A DNA stretch of 64,000 bases. Source: Streptomyces sp. NBC_00083. GTDB lineage: Bacteria; Actinomycetota; Actinomycetes; Streptomycetales; Streptomycetaceae. This document shows positions 49,383-56,694 of this stretch, piece after piece. Numbering within the stretch: position 1 is the stretch's first letter; every line of letters begins with the position of its first letter. Below the pieces are notes generated by a model. It searched no databases, was not told the origin of the DNA, and worked only from the letters and a program-made list of their open reading frames with translations. The stretch lies in NCBI RefSeq assembly GCF_026343295.1, contig NZ_JAPELY010000003.1, positions 310,001-374,000 of the forward strand, written 5' to 3'. The translations under genes and the position numbers were made by a program.

Positions 49383-50522
49383 GTGGATCTGTACGAGCAC
49401 GAGGCAAGGCAACTGTTCAAGGACCACGGGGTGGAGGTCCCCGACGCGGCCGTGGCCGTGTCCCCGCGCGAGGCCCGAGCGGCCGCGGAGGCGCTCGGCG
49501 GCCGGGTCGTCGTCAAGGCGCAGGTGAAGACCGGGGGCAGGGGAAAAGCGGGCGGGGTCAAACTCGCAGCCAACGCCGCCGCAGCGGAACTGACGGCCCG
49601 CCAGATGCTCGGCACGGACATCAAGGGGCATGCCGTCCGCGCCGTGATGCTGGCCCAACCGGTCGACATCGAGGCGGAGTTCTACGTCTCGTACGTCCTG
49701 GACCGCGCGGCCGGGACCTTCCTCGCGATCGCGTCCGCCGAGGGCGGCATGGAGATCGAGGAGGTCGCGGCCGAGCGCCCGGAAGCCGTCACGCGGATCC
49801 CCGTCGACCCCGGGCGGGGCGTGGACGAGGCGAAGGCGGCCGAGATCGCGGCGGCGGCCGGACTCCCGCCGGGGGTGGCCTCGGTGCTGATGCGGCTGTG
49901 GCAGGTGCTGGTGCGTGAGGACGCGGTGCTCGTGGAGGTCAACCCCCTGGTCCGCGCGCGCGACGGCCGCCTCTTGGCGCTCGACGGCAAGGTCACCCTC
50001 GACGCCAACGCCCGCTTCCGGCACGCCCGTTGGGCAGCACCGGAGGAGGCCGGCACCGACGGGGACGCGCTGGAGGCCGTCGCGGCGGCCAAGGGGCTCA
50101 CCTACGTGAAACTCGACGGAGAGGTCGGCGTCATCGGCAACGGCGCGGGCCTGGTCATGTCGACCCTGGACGTGGTCGCCGGCTGCGGCTCCCGGCCCGC
50201 CAACTTCCTCGACATCGGGGGAGGCGCCTCCGCCCAGGTCATGGCGGACGGACTGACGGTCATCCTCTCCGACCCGGCCGTGAAATCCGTGTTCGTGAAC
50301 GTCTTCGGCGGGATCACCGCCTGCGACGCGGTGGCGCACGGCATCGTCCAGGCCCTGGACACGGTCCGCCTCACCAGGCCCCTGGTCGTCCGCCTCGACG
50401 GAAACAACGCGGCCCAGGGCCGGGCCGTCCTCTCCGCCCGCGCCCACCCCCTGGTCGAACAGGCCGCCACCATGGACGGCGCAGCCCGCCGCGCCGCCGA
50501 TCTCGCCCAGCGGGGAGCCTGA
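49383..50522 (+). CDS. sucC: Succinyl-CoA synthetase beta subunit-like protein
   Basis: 379 residues. VDLYEHEARQLFKDHGV begins the ATP-grasp fold; VVVKAQVKTGGRGKAGGV binds nucleotide; NFLDIGGGASAQ and FVNVFGGITACD complete the ligase fold. With SucD it forms succinyl-CoA from succinate, CoA and ATP (or the reverse). GTG 49383 was chosen for AGGAG nine bases before it. It is a second copy by context, co-located with oxalate genes, so it may work on a different short dicarboxylate. Confidence 0.9.
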   Translation: MDLYEHEARQLFKDHGVEVPDAAVAVSPREARAAAEALGGRVVVKAQVKTGGRGKAGGVKLAANAAAAELTARQMLGTDIKGHAVRAVMLAQPVDIEAEFYVSYVLDRAAGTFLAIASAEGGMEIEEVAAERPEAVTRIPVDPGRGVDEAKAAEIAAAAGLPPGVASVLMRLWQVLVREDAVLVEVNPLVRARDGRLLALDGKVTLDANARFRHARWAAPEEAGTDGDALEAVAAAKGLTYVKLDGEVGVIGNGAGLVMSTLDVVAGCGSRPANFLDIGGGASAQVMADGLTVILSDPAVKSVFVNVFGGITACDAVAHGIVQALDTVRLTRPLVVRLDGNNAAQGRAVLSARAHPLVEQAATMDGAARRAADLAQRGA

Positions 50523-50523
50523 C

Positions 50524-51429
50524 GTGACGATCTTCCTCGGCAAGGAGAGCAGGGTCCTCGTCCAGGGCATGACCGGCGGCGAGGGCATGAAGCACACCCG
50601 GCGGATGCTCGCGGCCGGTACCGACATCGTGGGCGGCGTCAACCCGCGCAAGGCGGGCCGGGCCGTCGACTTCGACGGGCGGGCGGTTCCGGTGTTCGCG
50701 ACCGTCGCCGAGGCGATGGCCGCGACGGGCGCCGACGTGACCGTCGTCTTCGTGCCGCCCCCGCACGCACGGGCGGCCGTCGAGGAGGCCGTGGACGCGG
50801 GCATCGCGCTGGCGGTGGTCATCACCGAAGGCATCCCGGTGCACGACGCGGTCGCCTTCCACGCCCGCGCCCGCGCACGCGGTGGCCTCACCCGCGTCAT
50901 CGGCCCGAACTGCCCCGGCCTCATCAGCCCCGGCCGGTCCAACGCGGGCATCATCCCCGCCGACATCGCGCCGAAGCCGGGACGCATTGGTCTCGTCTCC
51001 AAGTCGGGCACGCTGACGTACCAGTTGATGTACGAGCTGCGGGACGTCGGCTTCTCGTCGGCGGTCGGCATCGGCGGCGACCCGGTCGTCGGCACCACCC
51101 ACATCGACTGCCTCGCCGCCTTCGAGGCGGACCCCGACACCGAACTCGTCGTCCTGATAGGGGAGATAGGCGGCGACGCGGAGGAGCGCGCGGCCGCGTA
51201 CATCGCCTCCCACGTCACCAAGCCGGTGGTCGCCTACATCGCGGGCTTCACCGCCCCCGAGGGCAGGACGATGGGCCACGCCGGAGCGATCGTCTCCGGC
51301 TCCACGGGTACGGCGGCCGCGAAGAAGGCGGCGCTGGAGGCGGTGGGCGTGTCGGTCGGTTCCACCCCCACGGAGACGGCGGCGCTGGTGCTGCGGGCAC
51401 TCGGGCGCGAGGGACCGGCCGGGGGCTGA
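50524..51429 (+). CDS. sucD: Succinyl-CoA synthetase alpha subunit-like protein
   Basis: 301 residues. VLVQGMTGGEGMKHTRRML binds CoA; GRTMGHAGAIVSGSTGTA contains the phospho-carrier His; IGPNCPGLISPG is the family motif. The start GTG 50524 is one base after the beta-subunit stop, with GGGAG inside the preceding codons, so the two are co-translated. Pairs with the gene before it. Confidence 0.9.
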   Translation: MTIFLGKESRVLVQGMTGGEGMKHTRRMLAAGTDIVGGVNPRKAGRAVDFDGRAVPVFATVAEAMAATGADVTVVFVPPPHARAAVEEAVDAGIALAVVITEGIPVHDAVAFHARARARGGLTRVIGPNCPGLISPGRSNAGIIPADIAPKPGRIGLVSKSGTLTYQLMYELRDVGFSSAVGIGGDPVVGTTHIDCLAAFEADPDTELVVLIGEIGGDAEERAAAYIASHVTKPVVAYIAGFTAPEGRTMGHAGAIVSGSTGTAAAKKAALEAVGVSVGSTPTETAALVLRALGREGPAGG

Positions 51430-51488
51430 CGGGGGTTGAGGTGGACCGGCCCGGCTGTCCGGCGGCGCGGTGCCGTGCCGTGCCGGGA

Positions 51489-51530
51489 CGGCGAAGTGCC
51501 GGGCCGGAACGGTGAAGTGCCGGGCCGGGA
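51489..51530. repeat. 21-bp tandem repeat
   Basis: CGGYGAAGTGCCGGGCCGGRA in two head-to-tail copies (51489-51509 and 51510-51530), 19 of 21 bases identical, between sucD and the aldehyde dehydrogenase gene. Confidence 0.75.
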
Positions 51531-51575
51531 GCGGCAGTTGGGGCGAGTCCGCCGCGCGCCGAGTCCCCCCTCACG

Positions 51576-51585
51576 ATCACGTGAT
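51576..51585. promoter_or_regulatory. ATCACGTGAT palindrome
   Basis: Perfect 10-bp palindrome 118 bases upstream of the aldehyde dehydrogenase start, in a region less GC-rich than its flanks. Candidate regulator site, otherwise unassigned. Confidence 0.35.
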
Positions 51586-51702
51586 GTGACTCATACTTCA
51601 CGCCGCGTACGTACCCAACCCCGCCCCACCTCACTACCGTCCAGTAACAAGAGCCATCCAACCCCCGCCCCGACAGCCCACGCACCGAGAGCGGAGACCC
51701 TC

Positions 51703-53301
51703 ATGGCACCCACACCGCACAACCCTCCCGGCACCCCTCCCGCCGTCCCCACGCTCGCCGATCCCGCCCCCCTCGCCCTCAAGCCGGGCACCGCCTGGGC
51801 CGACGCCTGGGAGCGCTGCCTCGGCGTCGCCCCGGAGGCCTTCAGGGAGGAGCGCGTACTGAACCTCTGGGCCGGCGAGTGGCACGCCGACGGACGCGTG
51901 CTCCCCGCCGCAGGACCCGTCGACGGCGCCCCCATCGCGGGCCCGCCCCGCCTCGACGGCCCCACCGCACAGCAGGCCGTACGCGCCTCCCTCGACCAGC
52001 ACCGCGCCTGGCGCCACGTCCCGTCGGCCGAGCGCAGGGCACGCGTCGGCGCCACCCTCGACGCACTGAGCGAGCACCGCGACCTGCTCGCCCTCCTCCT
52101 GGTCTGGGAGATCGGCAAACCCTGGCGGCTCGCCCAGGCCGACGTGGACCGCGCGATCGACGGGGTCCGCTGGTACGTCGACTCCATCGACACGATGCTG
52201 AACGGCCGCACCCCGCTCCCCGGCCCGGTGTCCAACATCGCCAGCTGGAACTACCCGATGTCGGTCCTGGCGCACGCCATACTCGTCCAGGCGCTCGCGG
52301 GCAACGCCGTGATCGCGAAGACCCCGACCGACGGCGGCGTCGCCTGTCTCACCCTGGCCGGCGCCCTCGCCCGGCGCGAGGGCCTCCCGATCACCCTGGT
52401 CAGCGGCAGCGGGGGCGAGCTGTCCGAAGCGCTCGTACGCTCGCCGGAGATCGGCTGTGTCTCCTTCGTCGGAGGACGCGACACCGGCGCCCGCATCGCC
52501 ACGGCCGTCGCCGACCTCGGCAAGCGGCACATCCTGGAACAGGAGGGCCTCAACACCTGGGGGATCTGGGACTTCAGCGACTGGGAAGCGCTCTCGGCCG
52601 CCGTCCCCAAGCTCTTCGACTACGGCAAGCAGCGCTGCACCGCCTACCCGAGGTTCGTCGTCCAGCGCACCTTGTTCGACCAGTTCCTCGCCGCGTACCT
52701 GCCGGCCGTGCGCACGGTACGCACCGGCCACCCGCTGGCCGTGGCACACCCCCAGGACGCCCTGCCCGCACTGGACTTCGGGCCGCTCATCAACGCCGCG
52801 AAGGCCAGGGAGCTCGCCGACCAGGTGGCCGGGGCCATCGACCGGGGCGCCGTCCCGCTGCACCGCGCGACCCTGGACGAGGGCCGTTTCCTGCCGGGCC
52901 AGGACACCAGCGCCTACCTCCCGCCGGTCACCCTCCTCAACCCGCCCCCGTCCTCGCCGCTCTTCCACGCGGAACCCTTCGGCCCGGTCGACACCATCGT
53001 CCTGGTCGACACGGAGGCGGAGCTGCTCGCCGCCATGAACGCCTCCAACGGGGCACTGGTCGCCACCCTGTCGACCGACGATCCCGCGACGTACGACCGA
53101 CTGGCGCCGCAGATCAGGGCGTTCAAGGTGGGCCGGGGAAAGGCCCGTTCGCGAGGCGACCGAGAGGAACTCTTCGGTGGCTTCGGCGCGTCCTGGCACG
53201 GGTCGTTCGTCGGCGGTGAACTCCTGGTGCGCGCGGTGACCGAGGGCCCGGCGGGCGAACCGGCCCCGGGCAACTTCCCCGCGTACCAGCTCATTCCCTG
53301 A
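51703..53301 (+). CDS. Aldehyde dehydrogenase family protein
   Basis: 532 residues. SNIASWNYPMSVLAHAILVQALAGNAVIAKTP is the coenzyme-binding region; HILEQEGLNTWG aligns with the catalytic Glu motif (usually LELGGK) and GKQRCTAYPRFVV with the catalytic Cys. The unusual text at the Glu motif suggests an atypical branch of the superfamily. It oxidises an aldehyde to acid or acyl-CoA with NAD(P)+; the substrate is unknown. ATG 51703 has GGAG six bases before it. Confidence 0.85.
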   Translation: MAPTPHNPPGTPPAVPTLADPAPLALKPGTAWADAWERCLGVAPEAFREERVLNLWAGEWHADGRVLPAAGPVDGAPIAGPPRLDGPTAQQAVRASLDQHRAWRHVPSAERRARVGATLDALSEHRDLLALLLVWEIGKPWRLAQADVDRAIDGVRWYVDSIDTMLNGRTPLPGPVSNIASWNYPMSVLAHAILVQALAGNAVIAKTPTDGGVACLTLAGALARREGLPITLVSGSGGELSEALVRSPEIGCVSFVGGRDTGARIATAVADLGKRHILEQEGLNTWGIWDFSDWEALSAAVPKLFDYGKQRCTAYPRFVVQRTLFDQFLAAYLPAVRTVRTGHPLAVAHPQDALPALDFGPLINAAKARELADQVAGAIDRGAVPLHRATLDEGRFLPGQDTSAYLPPVTLLNPPPSSPLFHAEPFGPVDTIVLVDTEAELLAAMNASNGALVATLSTDDPATYDRLAPQIRAFKVGRGKARSRGDREELFGGFGASWHGSFVGGELLVRAVTEGPAGEPAPGNFPAYQLIP

Positions 53302-53340
53302 AGGCCCCGGCCCCCACGACCCCGGACCGGCACGGCCCTG

Positions 53341-54675
53341 TCATCCGATGCCCTGCCGGTCCGGCTCCAGCGCGAACGCGCGCTCGGCCGCCTCCGGCAC
53401 CGCGAGCACCACGGCCTGCACGAGGAGTCCGCGGTGCCTCAGCAGCGGCCCGCGCCGCTCCGGAGGGACGAGCCACAGGAGGTCGTCGAGGCCCGCCATG
53501 ATCCGCCGCGTGACCTGAGGGCTGCCCACGGCGCAGAGCCGCATCTCGGCGAAGGCCAGGTCGACGAGGTCCGCCCAGCCCGGCACGTCCTGCACGAGCC
53601 GGACCGTGCCCTTGCCGTCCGGATGCCCCACCGCGCCGAGCGGGCGGTTCGCCAGCGCCGTGAGGACCTGGATCATCCGGTCGAGGCACTGGACGGCGGT
53701 GGTCGGGTCGTTGACCGCGGCCGAGAGCGCTCTCAGCCCGATGTCGGCGAGCTGCCGCAGGCCGAACCCGAGATCCTGGTGGAACGTACGCTCCACGCCC
53801 ACCGACACGGTGTAGCGCAGCGCGTTCCACGACGGCGGCGCGGTGCCGTCGCGGCCGTGCACGGAGAGCAGCGGCGTGCCGGGCACCACGAAGTCGCCCA
53901 TGCGGGGGAGCACGCGCAGCACCACGTCCTGGCGGCGGGCCGCCCGCACGAGCCGCGCGATGTGCACGTCCCGCAGCACCCCGGCCCGCCCGTGGTGGGC
54001 GACGCCCGCGATCTCCGGACCGAGCGCGTGCCCGGCGAGGTCGCCGCGCGGCATCTTGTCCACGACCCGCAGCGCCTCACCGGTGATCCGGTCGATGACG
54101 TGGCCCACCCGCATGAGCCGGAGCGTGGAGTTCACGTACGCGATGAAGAGGAAGAGGCTCAGCGCGACCATGATCAGCGTCAGGACGCTCTGGACGAACG
54201 GGACGGTCGTCACGAGCCGCGGGTCCGCCTCGCTGTCGAACGAGGTGAGCACGAGCAGGGTCAGGGTGAACGTCGCGAGGAAGACGGCGAACGTCAGCTT
54301 GGTGATGCGGGACCGCACGAAGATCCGGACCACGCGGGGCGTGAAGTGGCCGCTCGCCATCTGCACGGCCACCAGCGAGATGCTGAACACGACACCGATG
54401 AAGGTCATCATCGCCGAGCTGACCGTGGTGATGACGCCCTTGGTGTCGTTCACGATCCGGATCAGTTCATCGATGTCGCCGAAGGCCTGGTGGTCCTGGA
54501 GCAGCCGCACGAGAGCCGCGTCGGCCTCGCTCGCGGCGGCCCACAGGACGAAGACCAGCACCATGGCCGCGGTCGGTGCGAACCAGAAGGTGTCGCGCAG
54601 ATGCTCCCGCAGCGGCGAGAGCGCTCTCGGCCGCCGGTATCCCTTGCCGTTGTCCTTGCCGTTGCCCTTGCTCAC
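53341..54675 (-). CDS. DUF2254 membrane protein
   Basis: 444 residues. Four hydrophobic segments lie in the first ~185 residues, then a soluble half with RDVHIARLVRAARRQDVVL, GVERTFHQDLGFGLRQLADIGLRALSAAVNDPTTA and CLDRMIQVL. This is the conserved DUF2254 family. Function unknown; a membrane transport or sensing role is guessed from topology. GTG at 54675. Two exact GAGAGCGCTCTC copies lie within this one gene, 894 bases apart, both forcing AGA. Confidence 0.85.
   Translation of the reverse strand: MSKGNGKDNGKGYRRPRALSPLREHLRDTFWFAPTAAMVLVFVLWAAASEADAALVRLLQDHQAFGDIDELIRIVNDTKGVITTVSSAMMTFIGVVFSISLVAVQMASGHFTPRVVRIFVRSRITKLTFAVFLATFTLTLLVLTSFDSEADPRLVTTVPFVQSVLTLIMVALSLFLFIAYVNSTLRLMRVGHVIDRITGEALRVVDKMPRGDLAGHALGPEIAGVAHHGRAGVLRDVHIARLVRAARRQDVVLRVLPRMGDFVVPGTPLLSVHGRDGTAPPSWNALRYTVSVGVERTFHQDLGFGLRQLADIGLRALSAAVNDPTTAVQCLDRMIQVLTALANRPLGAVGHPDGKGTVRLVQDVPGWADLVDLAFAEMRLCAVGSPQVTRRIMAGLDDLLWLVPPERRGPLLRHRGLLVQAVVLAVPEAAERAFALEPDRQGIG
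53723..53734. other. GAGAGCGCTCTC palindrome
   Basis: Exact copy in the DUF2254 gene, coding Leu-Arg-Ala-Leu-Ser with a rare AGA. Confidence 0.8.
54617..54628. other. GAGAGCGCTCTC palindrome
   Basis: Second exact copy in the DUF2254 gene near its start, coding Pro-Arg-Ala-Leu-Ser with a rare AGA. Confidence 0.8.
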
Positions 54676-54899
54676 GCGGCGAGGCTAGGCCCGCGGCACA
54701 TCTCCGAGGACGCCACGCCACCGTGTGGTCCCACAGTCGTACACACATTGGTCCTCACGGCGTACGCGTGCGGACATCCGGGCCAGAAGAATGGAGGGGG
54801 CCGGACGTCACGCCCCGACGCCAGGCGGAACGGGACCGCCGACGCGACCCGGCCCCCGTGATCCACCGGAGCCATAACCGGACATTAGGAGCCAGAGCC

Positions 54900-55403
54900 A
54901 TGCCGGCCAGCCGCAGCACGAACGGGACCGAAGGAGCGACCAGGGCCGGAAGGAGGCCCAGGACGCTCGTCCTCGCCGCCGTCGCGATCGCGGTCGCGCT
55001 CGGCTTCGCCGCGGTCGTGGCCGTGCCGGCCGCGACGGACTGGTACAAGAACCGCCACGACGAGTCCGCCTCCTACACCTCCGGCAAGGAGGCGAAGGCC
55101 GACCGCTCCTCGGTGCCGCGCTGGCTGCCCGACGAGGCCAAGCACATCGAGTACGCGATGAGGACCACCGGCGGCGACCGCCTCCTCAAGGCCACCCTCC
55201 CCGCGGCGTCCCCGCCCGCCACATGTGCGTCCACCACACCCTCCCCGTCCCCGCACGCCCCGGGCATCAGGTCCTCGTGGTTCCCCCGGGAGGCCGGGCA
55301 GCGGCCCACCGTTCGCTGCGGCCTGTACTACGCGTACATGGACGGACACACGCTGTACGCCTGGCAGGCGAACGCGGACTGGGTCGCCGCCAACAGGGGA
55401 TGA
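54900..55403 (+). CDS. Single-pass membrane or secreted protein of unknown function
   Basis: 167 residues. A basic N-terminus with one hydrophobic helix (LVLAAVAIAVALGFAAVVAVPA) acts as anchor or signal. The outer part has three Cys (PATCASTT, TVRCGLYY) with a WFPREAGQRP and LYAWQANADW ending. AGGAG precedes ATG 54900. No family recognised. Confidence 0.65.
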   Translation: MPASRSTNGTEGATRAGRRPRTLVLAAVAIAVALGFAAVVAVPAATDWYKNRHDESASYTSGKEAKADRSSVPRWLPDEAKHIEYAMRTTGGDRLLKATLPAASPPATCASTTPSPSPHAPGIRSSWFPREAGQRPTVRCGLYYAYMDGHTLYAWQANADWVAANRG

Positions 55404-55430
55404 CCGCTCGCCTGACCACGCAATATGCGG

Positions 55431-55460
55431 GTGAACACCACCTGAAACCCCTGGTAGAGT
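55431..55460 (+). promoter_or_regulatory. Probable tRNA promoter
   Basis: GTGAAC (55431-55436) and TAGAGT (55455-55460) with an 18-bp spacer fit the vegetative Streptomyces promoter (TTGAC-N17/18-TAGAGT). The tRNA starts 45 bases downstream. Confidence 0.5.
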
Positions 55461-55504
55461 TCTCTATGTCGCCGCGGGGAACACGCCGCGAACGACAACA
55501 CCTG

Positions 55505-55592
55505 GTCCGGGTGGCGGAATGGCAGACGCGCTAGCTTGAGGTGCTAGTGCCCTTTATCGGGCGTGGGGGTTCAAGTCCCCCCTCGGACACCA
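55505..55592 (+). tRNA. tRNA-Leu (anticodon GAG)
   Basis: Acceptor GTCCGGG pairs with CTCGGAC; the anticodon stem CTAGC/GCTAG encloses TTGAGGT, so the anticodon is GAG, which reads CUC and CUU. There is a long variable arm (GTGCCCTTTATCGGGCGT), as in Leu tRNAs, and GGTTCAAGTCC in the T arm. CCA is encoded. Acceptor, D, anticodon and T stems all pair. Confidence 0.95.
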
Positions 55593-55594
55593 AC

Positions 55595-55621
55595 GAAAAC
55601 CCCAGTTCATCTGGGGTTTTC
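55595..55621 (+). terminator. Rho-independent terminator of tRNA-Leu
   Basis: GAAAACCCCAG-TTCAT-CTGGGGTTTTC, a perfect 11-bp stem ending in T, directly after the tRNA. Confidence 0.9.
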
Positions 55622-55747
55622 TTCGTTTCTGGGCGCGGTCGGCCCCGGTGGGCGCCCCGGGGCCGACCCCGGACCAGTGCACGGCCCACGGCTGTGTGCG
55701 TGAGGTCCGTCTGCGGGACGGCCTGCTCACCGTGGGACCCCGCCGGC

Positions 55748-56494
55748 TCAGTGGGGGTGTTCGTCCTGCGGGTGTTCGTCCTGCTGGGAGGGTGGCGGGG
55801 GCACCAGGCCGCGTCGGACGAGCGCGGCGATGACGGCCTCGCAGTGGGTCCGCGCCTCCATGGCGGCGAGTCGCTCCGCCGCCGCCTCGTCGGCCCGTGC
55901 CCACGTGACGTTGCCGCGCAACTCCGCGTCCCACAGGGCGAAGTCGCGGGACGTTTCGCGAGGGAGGTCCACCACGGAGAACTTTCCGCCGAAGCCGCTG
56001 CCGACGATCCCGGCTATCGCCGCGCCGTAGACGAGGTTCACGTCCGGCTGGCGCGCTTGCCACGGTGTGTGCGCGAGGGACGGGAGGTGTCCGTAGGCGG
56101 CTATGCCGTCGGGCGACCACTGGAGGGGGGCCTGCGCGCAGGCCATGCCCATGCGCTGGGCGAGGTCGCCGAGGACGTCGGCGTCCGTGTCCGAGGCGGG
56201 GCCGATCTGGATCCACAGGGCGCCGCGCCGCAGCGCGGGCAACAGGTGCTGCAGCATGACCACTTCGAGGACGCCGGGGTGGTCGAAGGCGGTCAGGACC
56301 GTGTCGCACGGGGCGAGTTGGGCCGACCAGTCGGGCACCGAATCGGCCAGGGCCGCCGCCTTCCGGGCCGAGTAGCGCCCAGGCAGCGCCCAGGTGTGGG
56401 CCGTGAGGCCCGCCGAGGTCAGTCCGTGGGCGGCGAAGTGGGCGACCGGGGCGGATCCCAGTACAGCGACTACGGGTAATGCGGGCACAGCCAT
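55748..56494 (-). CDS. NAD(P)-binding (6-phosphogluconate-dehydrogenase-like) protein
   Basis: 248 residues. It starts with a Rossmann-like strand PVVAVLGSAPVAHFAAHGL and has the segment HPGVLEVVMLQHLLPAL, followed by WIQIGPASDTDADVLGDL; the layout recalls hydroxyisobutyrate-type dehydrogenases with a helical C-terminus. The glycine-rich loop is degenerate (GSAPVAH instead of GxGxxG), so the activity may be changed or lost. ATG 56494 chosen where similarity starts. The 8-bp repeat upstream is in frame with it. Confidence 0.6.
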   Translation of the reverse strand: MAVPALPVVAVLGSAPVAHFAAHGLTSAGLTAHTWALPGRYSARKAAALADSVPDWSAQLAPCDTVLTAFDHPGVLEVVMLQHLLPALRRGALWIQIGPASDTDADVLGDLAQRMGMACAQAPLQWSPDGIAAYGHLPSLAHTPWQARQPDVNLVYGAAIAGIVGSGFGGKFSVVDLPRETSRDFALWDAELRGNVTWARADEAAAERLAAMEARTHCEAVIAALVRRGLVPPPPSQQDEHPQDEHPH

Positions 56495-56541
56495 CCTCAA
56501 GGGTGTCGGTCGGGGAGGTCCCTCGGGGTCCCTCCATGTTT

Positions 56542-56597
56542 GTCCGTGCGTCCGTGCGTCCGTGCGTCCGTGCGTCCGTGCGTCCGTGCGTCCGTCA
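56542..56597. repeat. 8-bp microsatellite GTCCGTGC
   Basis: Six full copies of GTCCGTGC plus GTCCGT, perfectly repeated. The boundary is uncertain by one base. It lies about 50 bases upstream of the start of the leftward NAD-binding protein gene. Copy number change by one shifts any frame that crosses it and moves promoter spacing by 8 bases. Confidence 0.85.
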
Positions 56598-56694
56598 TGT
56601 CCGCGGCGGCCAGGGGCGCCGCGGCTCGTGGGGCTCCGGGAACCCCGTGAGCTGCAGAGACCCCGGGGCTCCTTGGAATCCATGGCTCCTCACG

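Noticed and set aside
1293..54628. Reading GAGAGCGCTCTC as CebR or other LacI-family sugar operators
   Set aside because: The known CebR box is TGGGAGCGCTCCCA and lies in promoters. These copies are mostly inside unrelated genes and mostly end in CTC, so a simple operon-control explanation does not fit.
55748..56683. Longer start for the NAD-binding protein through the 8-bp repeat
   Set aside because: The added ~63 residues are repeat-coded and unlike the family; ATG 56494 begins at the conserved strand.
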